This document shows positions 45,223-53,490 of a stretch of 64,000 bases of DNA, in pieces (position 1 is the stretch's first letter; every line of letters starts with the position of its first letter). A program made the position numbers and the translations under genes. Under the pieces are notes generated by a model that ran no database searches, had not been told where the DNA came from, and saw only the letters and a program-made list of their open reading frames with translations. Origin of the DNA: Sphingomonas elodea ATCC 31461 (GTDB lineage Bacteria > Pseudomonadota > Alphaproteobacteria > Sphingomonadales > Sphingomonadaceae); assembly GCF_000226955.1 (NCBI RefSeq), contig NZ_AGFU01000009.1, positions 1 through 64,000 of the forward strand. The letters run 5' to 3'.

Positions 45223-45803
45223 CCACTCCCGAGGAGCAACGCACCAATACCCGCCGCAGCCAGCACCAGCCCAAACAGGCCGATGGCGACGGCAACGTGC
45301 CTGCGCGGCACGATAAAGGCATCGCGCGGGTGCACGCGGCGCGCCTTGTGGTCCTGGGTCAGCCGCCGCGCCGCGTCGGGCCACAGATCCGCGGGCGGCG
45401 GGCCGAAGACGCGTTCATAGCTGCGCAGCGTTTCGGCATAATGTTGGAAGAATCGGTGCCGCTCTTCGGCGCCGCCCGCGGTGGGGCCGTGATGCAGCGG
45501 CCGGCCCAGCACCTGCGGGCAGAAGCGCTCCCAATAATCCCGCGTATAGGTGAGGTGCAGGTGCCAGGCCTGGTCGATCGCGTCGGAGGGCGTGACGATG
45601 TGGCCGCAGGTCACCGCCAGGAAGCAGAAACGGCGATATTCCTCGAAGACCCGCTCGGCATGATCGCGGCGCCAGCCATTTTCGCGCGCCAGCCGCTCGA
45701 CGAACGGCAGTGCCGCGTCTTCGGGGCCGACAATGTAACGGGAGAGCGCCGTCCAGACCGGATGGTCGGCGAGCGGTTCATGCGGGCCAAGAGGCGCTTG
45801 CAT
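45219..45803 (-). CDS. glycine-rich-domain-protein-like, C-terminal membrane anchor
   Basis: A 194-residue protein. Its centre has DQAWHLHLTYTRDYW and FCPQVLGRPLHHGP, the signature of the GRDP (DUF1399-like) group. It ends in a single membrane segment (HVAVAIGLFGLVLAAAGIGALLL), so the bulk is predicted to be cytosolic with the anchor at the C-terminus. It precedes the TIGR04222-type gene by an ATGA overlap; the pair is the core of the insertion between rimM and trmD. Histidines in WHLH suggest a metal site, untested. Confidence 0.72.
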   Translation of the reverse strand: MQAPLGPHEPLADHPVWTALSRYIVGPEDAALPFVERLARENGWRRDHAERVFEEYRRFCFLAVTCGHIVTPSDAIDQAWHLHLTYTRDYWERFCPQVLGRPLHHGPTAGGAEERHRFFQHYAETLRSYERVFGPPPADLWPDAARRLTQDHKARRVHPRDAFIVPRRHVAVAIGLFGLVLAAAGIGALLLGSG

Positions 45804-45842
45804 TGATTTCCCAGTAGCACACTGGGAAATAACTGTCGAGCG

Positions 45843-46343
45843 TTACTCGACGAACGTGGCGGCAACGACGAGTTTCTCGTCATCCCAGACAGGCACCGCC
45901 TCGGGCCGCATCGGCACCATGAAGCGCTTGCCGTCGGGCCGCTCGATCTCGATCACGTCCCCCGCGCCGTAATCGTCGATCGCGACGACGCGGCCGATCG
46001 ACGCCCCGTCCTCGCCCACCACCGGCAGGTCGAGCAGGTCGATATGGTAATATTCGCCCTCGCCCAGCGGCGGGAGGGCGGAGCGCGGCACCGTGAGTTC
46101 GGTGCCGCGCAGTGCCTCGGCGGCATTGCGGTCCGCCACTTCGGCGAAGCGGGCGATCACGCCGTTGGATCCCCCGCGCACCGACTTGAGCGTCAGTTTG
46201 CCGCCGTTGAAGCTTTTGTGCGCCGCCAGATCCTCGGCGAACACCTTCAGCCGCACCTCGCCGGCGATGCCGTGCGCGCCGATCACGGCGGCAAGCGTCA
46301 CCGGGCGATCGCCGCGGGTCGAGGGAGCGGAAGGTTCTGCCAT
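45843..46343 (-). CDS. rimM: 16S rRNA processing/30S maturation factor RimM
   Basis: A 166-residue protein from ATG at 46343. The N-terminal barrel is VTLAAVIGAHGIAGEVRLKV and the C-terminal PRC-barrel ends PVWDDEKLVVAATFVE, with GEYYHIDLLDLPVVGEDG in between. RimM binds S19 and helps assemble the 30S head. It follows rpsP by 60 bases. In most bacteria trmD comes next; here it is replaced by the GRDP/TIGR04222 pair. Confidence 0.95.
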   Translation of the reverse strand: MAEPSAPSTRGDRPVTLAAVIGAHGIAGEVRLKVFAEDLAAHKSFNGGKLTLKSVRGGSNGVIARFAEVADRNAAEALRGTELTVPRSALPPLGEGEYYHIDLLDLPVVGEDGASIGRVVAIDDYGAGDVIEIERPDGKRFMVPMRPEAVPVWDDEKLVVAATFVE

Positions 46344-46403
46344 GATGGGATGCAGCGACGCACGAACCGTCCCTCCCGCCAAAAACGGGAGGGACGTTCA
46401 GCC

Positions 46404-46790
46404 TCAGGCCTCGGCAGCCTCTTCGGCCGGCGCGGCAGCGGCTTCGGCGGCTGCCTTGGCCTTCTCGGCACGCTCCTCGGCGCGCTCCTTGGCCTTCTCG
46501 CCCGGAACCGCCTTGTTCGGGTTGTTGCGGGCCGCACGCTCCTTGACGCCAGCCGCGTCGAGGAAGCGGAGGACGCGGTCGGTCGGCTGCGCGCCGACGC
46601 TCAGCCAGTACTTGGCACGCTCGCCGTCCAGCTTCACGCGCTCGGGCGAATCCTTGGCGAGCAGCGGGTTGTAGGTGCCGATCTTCTCGATGAACTTGCC
46701 GTCGCGGGGCGCACGGGCGTCGGCAACGACGATCCGGTAGTACGGGCGCTTCTTGGAGCCGCCGCGCGACAGACGCATGGAGAGAGCCAT
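46404..46790 (-). CDS. rpsP: 30S ribosomal protein S16
   Basis: A 128-residue S16. The core [20 protein letters not shown] and [19 protein letters not shown] is complete. The C-terminal tail of about 45 residues, rich in Ala, Glu and Lys, is typical of alphaproteobacteria and longer than E. coli (82 residues). Start MALSM... at 46790, with M5 also possible. It follows ffh by 48 bases. Confidence 0.97.
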   Translation of the reverse strand: MALSMRLSRGGSKKRPYYRIVVADARAPRDGKFIEKIGTYNPLLAKDSPERVKLDGERAKYWLSVGAQPTDRVLRFLDAAGVKERAARNNPNKAVPGEKAKERAEERAEKAKAAAEAAAAPAEEAAEA

Positions 46791-46838
46791 TCTACTTCAC
46801 TTCCTTCTAGAGATACGATTGAAAAAAATTGAGTTAAG

Positions 46839-48320
46839 TTACTTCTTCTTCAGCAAATTCTCGAAGCCCGGCGGCAGCTTGGCACCGCCCGGCAGACCCG
46901 GCAGGCCGGCGCCCACCTTGTCCATCATCTCGCCCATCTCGGCGCCGCCCAGGGCATTGCCGATGCCGCCCATGCCGCCGCCCGGACCGCCCTTGGCGAG
47001 CATGCCGAGCATGCCCTTCAGGCCGCCCATCTTCTTCAGGCGCTTCATCGCGGTCTGCATCTCCTGATGCATCTTGATGAGCTTGTTAACGTCCTGAACG
47101 GTCAACCCGCTGCCCTTGGCGATGCGGATCTTGCGCTTGGCGTTGAGCAGCTCGGGCTTGGCGCGCTCCTTGGGCGTCATCGAACCGATGATCGCGTCCA
47201 TGCGGATCAGCACCTTGTCGCCGCCGACCTGGTCGACCGCGGCCTGCGCCTTCTTCATGCCGGGGATCATCCCCGCCAGCGCGCCGATGCCGCCCATCTT
47301 GCGCATCTGCGCCAGCTGCGCGCGCAGGTCGTTCATGTCGAACTGGCCCTTGGCGAGCCGGTTCGCCATGCGCTCGGCGTCTTCCTGCTCGATCGACGCC
47401 GCGGCGCGCTCGACCAGGCTGACCACGTCGCCCATGCCGAGGATGCGGCCGGCGACGCGCTTCGGGTGGAACGGCTCGATCTGGTCGAGCTTCTCGCCCA
47501 TGCCGGCGAACTTGATCGGCTGGCCGGTGACCGCGCGCATCGACAGCGCCGCGCCGCCGCGCGCATCGCCGTCCATACGGGTCAGGATCACGCCGGTCAG
47601 CGGCACCTGCGCGGAGAAGTTGCTGGCGACGTTGACCGCGTCCTGGCCGGTGAGCGAGTCGACGACGAGCAGGATTTCCTGGGGCTTCGAGATGTCGGCC
47701 ACGGCCTTCATCTCGTCCATCAGCGCCTGGTCGACGTGCAGTCGGCCGGCGGTATCGAGCATCACCACGTCGAAGCCCTGGAGCTTCGCCGACTGGAGCG
47801 CCCGGCGGGCGATCTCGACCGGCTGCTGACCGGTGACGATCGGCAGCGTCGCCACTTCGGTCTGGGTGCCGAGCACGGCGAGCTGTTCCTGCGCGGCCGG
47901 ACGATTGACGTCCAGCGACGCCATCATCACCTTCTTGCCCTGCTTCTTCAGCAGCTTGGCAAGCTTGGCGGTGGTGGTGGTCTTGCCGGAGCCCTGGAGG
48001 CCGACGAGCATGATCACCGCCGGCGGCGTGACGTCGATATGCAGTTCGGCGGTATCGGCGCCCAGCATGTCGACCAGTGCGTCATGGACGATCTTGACGA
48101 CCTGCTGCCCCGGCGTAACCGACCGCAGCACCTGCTGGCCGACGGCCTGCTCGGTTACCTTGTCGACGAATTCGCGGGCGACGGGCAGCGCGACGTCCGC
48201 TTCCAGCAGCGCCACGCGCACTTCGCGCATCGCGGTCCGGACATCGGCCTCGGCGAGCGCGCCACGTCCGCGCAGGCGCTCGAAGACGCCGCCCAGCCGA
48301 TCGCTCAAACTCTCGAACAT
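46839..48320 (-). CDS. ffh: signal recognition particle protein Ffh
   Basis: A 493-residue GTPase that binds signal sequences of nascent membrane proteins and 4.5S RNA, and docks to FtsY. N domain 1-90; G domain with G1 GLQGSGKTTTTAKLA, DTAGRLHVDQALMDE and RMDGDARGGAALS; then the Met-rich M domain (MRKMGGIGALAGMIPGMKKA and the C-terminal Met/Gly stretch) that holds signal peptides. Start MFESLSDRLGG is standard. It leads the rpsP-rimM transcript. Confidence 0.97.
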   Translation of the reverse strand: MFESLSDRLGGVFERLRGRGALAEADVRTAMREVRVALLEADVALPVAREFVDKVTEQAVGQQVLRSVTPGQQVVKIVHDALVDMLGADTAELHIDVTPPAVIMLVGLQGSGKTTTTAKLAKLLKKQGKKVMMASLDVNRPAAQEQLAVLGTQTEVATLPIVTGQQPVEIARRALQSAKLQGFDVVMLDTAGRLHVDQALMDEMKAVADISKPQEILLVVDSLTGQDAVNVASNFSAQVPLTGVILTRMDGDARGGAALSMRAVTGQPIKFAGMGEKLDQIEPFHPKRVAGRILGMGDVVSLVERAAASIEQEDAERMANRLAKGQFDMNDLRAQLAQMRKMGGIGALAGMIPGMKKAQAAVDQVGGDKVLIRMDAIIGSMTPKERAKPELLNAKRKIRIAKGSGLTVQDVNKLIKMHQEMQTAMKRLKKMGGLKGMLGMLAKGGPGGGMGGIGNALGGAEMGEMMDKVGAGLPGLPGGAKLPPGFENLLKKK

Positions 48321-48557
48321 GATGCCCAGGTCACTCCAAATTCAGCCTCTGTCCCACCAAACGCAAAACACGCCGGCGGACGAAACCTCGTCGGCCGGCG
48401 TCACCCCTTGGGGTGGCATATGTCCTGCGTCCACGGAGGAACGGTGGGTCCCCTTAGCGGCAGCGGCGCGCGAAAGCAACTACGAAGGATTTAACGCGAT
48501 CTACACGACTGGCGTGGAATGGAAGGGTGTATTCAGTACGAAGGGCGAGTTGCGTCG

Positions 48558-50156
48558 ATGACGCGGGACCAGCAACAGGATCGGCATGGAGCGCGGCGGC
48601 AACGCAACGCCGCCATCTTCCGCGCCGCCGGGCTGGCATCGGCAGTCCTCGCGCTGGGCATCACCGGCGTGCTCGCACTGCTCTTCGTCCAGAAGGACGC
48701 GCCCGATGGCTGGCTGATCGGAGCGCAGCTTCTCAACCTGGCCCTGATCCTGCTCTGCTGTCGGCGGCTCTCGGCGCGTGCGGTACGGGCGCGCGGCACG
48801 GACCGCAGCCAGCACTTCGCCAGCCGCGACCCGCTGACCGGCTTCCTCAACCGTCACAGCCTGATCCAGGAAGGCGCGGCGATGTTCACACGCGCCCAGC
48901 GTCGCCACCAGGCGATGGCGATGCTCGTGCTCGACCTGGACCGGTTCAAGGCAATCAGCGACCTCCATGGGCACGAGACGGGCGACCTGCTGATCCGCTA
49001 CATCGCGGCGGAAATTGTCGACGCGCTGCCGCCGATGGCGCTGGTCGGCAAGCTCGGCGTCGACGAATTCGCCTGTGGCTTCCCGTTCGATCCGGATGAC
49101 CCGGCCGCCGTCGAGCGCATCGCCGAACGAATCGTCACCCGCCTTGCCCAGCCGTTCGAGGTGGACGGCATCCCGCTCCACACCGGATGCTCGCTGGGGA
49201 TCGGACGTTCCGACTTCGACTGTCCCGGTGTCGAGGCACTGCTGCGCATCGCGGATATCGCGATGCACCAGGCGCAGAAGGCGGGGCGCAACCGCTTCGC
49301 CTGGTTCGACCCGGCAATGGAGCGGGCGCTTCAGGCCCGCAGCGCGCTGGAGAGCGGGCTGCGTGTCGCCGTGCCGCACCAGGAAATCGTCCCCTATTTC
49401 GAACAGCAGGTGGATCTGGCGAGCGGCCGTTTGCACGGCTTCGAGGTGCTGGCCCGCTGGGAGCACCCCAATCACGGCATGATCCCGCCCGACCGCTTCA
49501 TCCCCGTGGCGGAGGAAACCGGGCTGATCGGCGACCTGTCGCTGTCGATCATGCGCCAGGCCTTTCATGCCGCACGGGACTGGGATCCGGGGATCAGCCT
49601 TTCGGTCAACATTTCGCCGGTTCAGCTGCGCGATGCCTGGCTGGCGCAGAAAATCATCAAGGTGCTGACCGAGACCGGCTTTCCCGCCAGCCGGTTGGAA
49701 GTGGAGGTCACCGAAAGCGCGCTGTTCGACAATCTGGCGCTCGCCCAGTCGATCGTCGGCAGTCTGAAGAACCAGGGCGTGCGCCTTGCGCTGGACGATT
49801 TCGGTACCGGCTATTCCTCGCTCGCGCACCTCCGTGCGCTGCCGTTCGACCGGATCAAGATCGACAAGAGCTTCATCCTGTCGATCCACGACAGTGCCGA
49901 CAGCGCGGCCATCGTCCAGGCGATCGTGCGGCTGGGCGAAAGCCTCAATCTGCCGATCACCGCCGAGGGGGTAGAGGATGCGGCGATCGAGGAGCGGCTG
50001 CGCGCGCTGGGCTGCGCCAAGGCACAGGGCTGGCACTATGGCCGGCCGCTATCGGTAGCGGGCGCCCGCCGGCTGCTCGCGGAGCGGCGGCTGATCCTTC
50101 AGCCGGGTCCGCCGCCGAGCACCACGGATTCTACCAGCCGGCGCCAGGCTGGCTGA
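48558..50156 (+). CDS. GGDEF-EAL protein with degenerate GGDEF, membrane-anchored
   Basis: A 532-residue protein from ATG at 48558. Two membrane spans near 20-70 (AVLALGITGVLALLFV and a second) lead to a GGDEF domain (about 90-255) in which the motif is GVDEF in KLGVDEFACGF, so cyclase activity is doubtful. The EAL domain follows: EVLAR in place of EALxR, then SVNISPVQL, EVEVTESALF, LDDFGTGYSSLAHL, RIKIDKSFI and ITAEGVED. The key metal and base residues are kept, so c-di-GMP hydrolysis is likely. Its end overlaps the convergent DUF924 gene. Confidence 0.9.
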   Translation: MTRDQQQDRHGARRQRNAAIFRAAGLASAVLALGITGVLALLFVQKDAPDGWLIGAQLLNLALILLCCRRLSARAVRARGTDRSQHFASRDPLTGFLNRHSLIQEGAAMFTRAQRRHQAMAMLVLDLDRFKAISDLHGHETGDLLIRYIAAEIVDALPPMALVGKLGVDEFACGFPFDPDDPAAVERIAERIVTRLAQPFEVDGIPLHTGCSLGIGRSDFDCPGVEALLRIADIAMHQAQKAGRNRFAWFDPAMERALQARSALESGLRVAVPHQEIVPYFEQQVDLASGRLHGFEVLARWEHPNHGMIPPDRFIPVAEETGLIGDLSLSIMRQAFHAARDWDPGISLSVNISPVQLRDAWLAQKIIKVLTETGFPASRLEVEVTESALFDNLALAQSIVGSLKNQGVRLALDDFGTGYSSLAHLRALPFDRIKIDKSFILSIHDSADSAAIVQAIVRLGESLNLPITAEGVEDAAIEERLRALGCAKAQGWHYGRPLSVAGARRLLAERRLILQPGPPPSTTDSTSRRQAG

Positions 50157-50709
50157 GATACGCAAGCTCTTCGGGCGTAGAGATCCGCCCCAGCGCCGCG
50201 TTGCGCCCCGGAAAGCGGCCGAAGCGGCGGAACACCGCGGCATGATCGCGGGCATAGGCGAGCAGCTCCTCGTCCTCCAGTCCGGCGAAGCAGCGCAGGC
50301 TGAGCGCCTGTAGCTCGGCATCCTCGGCATGTTCGAACGGCATGTAGAGGAACTGGCGATGCTCCTTGGGCATGCGCCGGTCCCAGCCGCGCTCCACCGC
50401 CAACCGGGAAAGCCGCTGCGCCAGCGCGTCCCCGGCAAAGGCCTCGGCCGCGCCGCGATGGATGTTCCGCGAGAACTGGTCGAGCAGGATCACCGCGGCG
50501 AGCAGCGTTTCGGGCTCCTCGTCCCAGCCTTCGGCGTCGCATTCCAACACGCCGTCCCGCACCGGGCCGAACAGGTCGGCGATCTCCCGATCGAGCCCGT
50601 CGGACTTGCGAAACCATTGTTCGGGCAGCAGTGCGTCAAACCAGAACGCCAGCACCTGCCGGGCCTGGTGTTGGACTTCTGCGGTCGGCGTCCTTAGATC
50701 GCTGGCCAA
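50131..50709 (-). CDS. DUF924 family protein
   Basis: A 192-residue protein from TTG at 50709, supported by GGAGAGG just upstream on that strand. Family signatures are VLAFWFDALLPEQWFRKSDG, AAVILLDQFSRNIHRGAAEA and HRQFLYMPFEHAED. It is all-helical and cytosolic, with no known function. Its start codon coincides with that of mtaB on the other strand, and its end overlaps the GGDEF/EAL gene by 26 bases. Confidence 0.88.
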   Translation of the reverse strand: MASDLRTPTAEVQHQARQVLAFWFDALLPEQWFRKSDGLDREIADLFGPVRDGVLECDAEGWDEEPETLLAAVILLDQFSRNIHRGAAEAFAGDALAQRLSRLAVERGWDRRMPKEHRQFLYMPFEHAEDAELQALSLRCFAGLEDEELLAYARDHAAVFRRFGRFPGRNAALGRISTPEELAYLSQPGAGW

Positions 50710-51935
50710 TGTCCCTCTCCTCGCCCCTTATCCTTAACATGGGTTGCCGGCTGAACCTAGCCGAAGGTGAGTCGATCCGTGCGCTGCTCGGCGAGCGCGA
50801 TGCGATCGTGGTGAACAGCTGTGCGGTGACCAACGAAGCGGTCAAGCAGACCCGTCAGGCAATCCGCCGCGCGCGGCGCGAACGCCCCGAGGCGGAGCTG
50901 GTCGTCACCGGTTGCGCGGCGCAGATCGATCCTGCCGCCTTCGCCGCGATGCCCGAGGTCGACCGGGTGATCGGCAATGCCGAGAAGCTGCTGCCCGCGG
51001 CCTGGGCGTCGGACGCGAAGGTGCAGGTGCAGGACATCCTCGCCGTGCGCGAGACGGCACCCCACCTCGCCGCCAGCTTCTCCACCCACGCACGCGCCTT
51101 TGTGGAGGTACAGAATGGCTGCGACCATCGCTGCACCTTCTGCGCGATCCCCTTCGGGCGCGGCAACAGCCGTTCGGTGCCCGCCGGCGCGGTGATCGAT
51201 CGCATCGCGATGCTGGCCGACGCGCATGGCGAGGTGGTGCTGACCGGCGTCGACCTCACCAGCTACGGCCATGACCTGCCCGGCGCGCCGACGCTGGGCT
51301 CGCTCGTGGAGCGGATCCTCCGCCATGTGCCCCGCCTCCAGCGGCTGCGGCTATCCTCGCTCGACGGGATCGAAGTCGACGATCGGCTGTTCGCGCTGCT
51401 CACCCAGGAGCCGCGCGTGATGCCGCATGTCCATCTGTCGCTGCAGGCCGGCGACGATATGATCCTCAAGCGGATGAAGCGCCGCCATGCCCGCGCCCAA
51501 TCGGTGGCGCTGGCCGAGCGCCTCCGCGTCGCCCGCCCCGACATCGCGATCGGCGCGGACCTGATCGCCGGCTTCCCGACCGAAGACGATCGCATGTTCG
51601 AGAACACGCGGGCCCTGATCGCCGATTGCGGCGTGGTGCATGCGCATATCTTCCCCTATAGCCCGCGCGCCGGCACACCCGCCGCGCGCATGCCGCAGGT
51701 GGCGCACGCCACCATTCGCGACCGCGCCGCCCGGCTGCGCGCGGCGGCGGCGGAGCAACGGGCGCGCTGGCTGGAAAGCCTGGTCGGCAGCCGCCAGCAG
51801 GTGCTGGTCGAGCGCCCGGGCGACCGCGGCCATGCAGGAAATTTCGCCGAGGTGCGGCTGACCGCGCCCCGGAAGACTGGAGAAACGGTGAACGTGACGA
51901 TTGCACGCGTCGAAGACGGAATGCTGGTCGCATGA
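50709..51935 (+). CDS. mtaB: tRNA t6A37 methylthiotransferase MtaB
   Basis: A 408-residue radical SAM enzyme that converts t6A37 to ms2t6A37. ATG at 50709 reads MSLSSPLILNMGCRLNLAEG. Three N-terminal cysteines (GCRLN, NSCAVTNEA, VTGCAAQ) bind one 4Fe-4S cluster; CDHRCTFCAIPFGRG binds the radical SAM cluster. The C-terminal TRAM domain closes the chain. The ribosome-binding site is weak; a later ATG at 50739 would remove the first cysteine strand. The stop overlaps ftsY (ATGA). Confidence 0.93.
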   Translation: MSLSSPLILNMGCRLNLAEGESIRALLGERDAIVVNSCAVTNEAVKQTRQAIRRARRERPEAELVVTGCAAQIDPAAFAAMPEVDRVIGNAEKLLPAAWASDAKVQVQDILAVRETAPHLAASFSTHARAFVEVQNGCDHRCTFCAIPFGRGNSRSVPAGAVIDRIAMLADAHGEVVLTGVDLTSYGHDLPGAPTLGSLVERILRHVPRLQRLRLSSLDGIEVDDRLFALLTQEPRVMPHVHLSLQAGDDMILKRMKRRHARAQSVALAERLRVARPDIAIGADLIAGFPTEDDRMFENTRALIADCGVVHAHIFPYSPRAGTPAARMPQVAHATIRDRAARLRAAAAEQRARWLESLVGSRQQVLVERPGDRGHAGNFAEVRLTAPRKTGETVNVTIARVEDGMLVA

Positions 51936-52867
51936 GCGGACCCAGCTGGCACGAAAAGCTGCTCGGCGGCTTTCGCAAGACGTCGGATCGGCTGCTCGGC
52001 AACCTCGCCGGCCTGTCGCTCGCCCGGCTGGACGAGGCGACGCTGGACGAGATCGAGGAGGCGCTGATCGCCTCGGACCTCGGCCCCGCCACCGCCGCCA
52101 AGGTGCGCGCACGGCTTGCCGAAGGGCAGTTCGAGCGCAACCTGGAAGAACTCGGCATCCGCGTGATCGTCGCCGAGGAAGTCGCCAAGGTGCTGGAGCC
52201 GGTCGCCAAGCCGCTCGAGATCGAGGCGTTCCCGCGCCCGCAGGTGATCCTCGTCATCGGCGTCAACGGTTCGGGCAAGACCACCACCATCGCCAAGCTC
52301 GCCAAGCAGCTGGTGGACCAGGATTACAGCGTGATGGTCGCCGCCGGCGACACCTTCCGCGCCGCCGCGATCGGCCAGCTGCGTACCTGGGCCGAGCGGA
52401 TCGGCGTGCCGATCGTCTCGGGCGCCGAGGGCGGCGACGCTGCCGGCATCGTGTTCGAAGCGGTCAAGCGCGCGACCGAGATCGGTACCGATGTGCTGAT
52501 CGTCGACACCGCCGGCCGCCTGCAGAACAAGCGCGAGCTGATGGACGAGCTGGCCAAGGTCCGCCGCGTGCTCGGCCGCCTCAACCCCGCCGCGCCGCAC
52601 GACGTGGTGCTGGTGCTGGATGCCACCACCGGCCAGAACGCGCTCAACCAGATCGAGGTGTTCAAGGAAGTGGCGGGCGTGACCGGCCTCGTCATGACCA
52701 AGCTCGACGGCACCGCGCGCGGCGGCGTGCTGGTCGCCGCGGCCGAGAAATACGGCCTGCCGATCCACGCGATCGGCGTAGGCGAGAAGGTGGACGATCT
52801 GCGCGGGTTCGATGCCTTCGAAGTCGCCCGTATCATCGCCGGAGTGGACGAGGTGGCCCATGGCTGA
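51932..52867 (+). CDS. ftsY: signal recognition particle receptor FtsY
   Basis: A 311-residue GTPase that receives the Ffh-ribosome complex at the membrane. It lacks the long acidic A domain and starts near the NG domain (MSGPSWHEKLLGGFRKTSDR). G motifs: VNGSGKTTTIAKLAKQL, DTAGRLQNKRELMDELAKV, TKLDGTARGGVLV. It is coupled to mtaB (ATGA) and to yciB (starts overlap its 3' end). Ffh is encoded 3.6 kb away on the other strand. Confidence 0.96.
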   Translation: MSGPSWHEKLLGGFRKTSDRLLGNLAGLSLARLDEATLDEIEEALIASDLGPATAAKVRARLAEGQFERNLEELGIRVIVAEEVAKVLEPVAKPLEIEAFPRPQVILVIGVNGSGKTTTIAKLAKQLVDQDYSVMVAAGDTFRAAAIGQLRTWAERIGVPIVSGAEGGDAAGIVFEAVKRATEIGTDVLIVDTAGRLQNKRELMDELAKVRRVLGRLNPAAPHDVVLVLDATTGQNALNQIEVFKEVAGVTGLVMTKLDGTARGGVLVAAAEKYGLPIHAIGVGEKVDDLRGFDAFEVARIIAGVDEVAHG

Positions 52868-53483
52868 GGCAGCCCCCCGCCCCCAGGCCTCGGCCGGTCT
52901 CCGTATGGCGCTCGATTACGGTCCGCTGATCGTGTTCTTCGCGGTCAACGCCTTCGCGCCGGGCATCCAGCTCCAGCGCATCATGACCGCGACGCTCGCC
53001 TTCATGATCGCGATGGCGGTGGCGATCGCGGTTTCCTGGTGGAAGACCCGCCACGTCTCGCCGATGCTGTGGATCACCGGCGTGCTGGTGCTCGTGTTCG
53101 GCGGGCTGACCCTCTATTTCCACGACCGGACCTTCATCCAGATCAAGCCGACCGTCGTCTATGTGATGTTCGCGGTGATCCTCGGTTATGGCCTGGTCGC
53201 CGACAAACCGCTCCTGGAAACGATGCTGGGCTCGGCCTATCCGGGGCTCAGCGCCAAGGGATGGCGGCTGCTGACGATCAACTGGTCGCTGTTCTTCGTG
53301 GCGATGGCGATCGCCAACGAAGTCGCCCGGCACCTGCTGACCTGGGATCGCTGGGTATTCTTCAAGACCTGGATCGTCATCCCGGTCACGCTGGTGTTCG
53401 CGATCGCCAACGTGCCCATGCTGCTCCGCCACGGCCTGCAGCTCGACAAGCCCGAGGACGCGCCTCTCCCGCCCGAGGGCTGA
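52860..53483 (+). CDS. yciB: inner-membrane septation protein YciB/IspZ
   Basis: A 207-residue protein with about five spans, from ATG at 52860, eight bases before the ftsY stop. YciB marks are YGPLIVFFAVNAFAP, KPTVVYVMFAVILGYGL, then GWRLLTINWSLFFVAMAIANEVA and WVFFKTWIVIPVTLVFAIAN. The family affects envelope integrity and septation. Co-translation with ftsY is common in alphaproteobacteria. Confidence 0.93.
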   Translation: MAEAAPRPQASAGLRMALDYGPLIVFFAVNAFAPGIQLQRIMTATLAFMIAMAVAIAVSWWKTRHVSPMLWITGVLVLVFGGLTLYFHDRTFIQIKPTVVYVMFAVILGYGLVADKPLLETMLGSAYPGLSAKGWRLLTINWSLFFVAMAIANEVARHLLTWDRWVFFKTWIVIPVTLVFAIANVPMLLRHGLQLDKPEDAPLPPEG

Positions 53484-53490
53484 TCGCACG

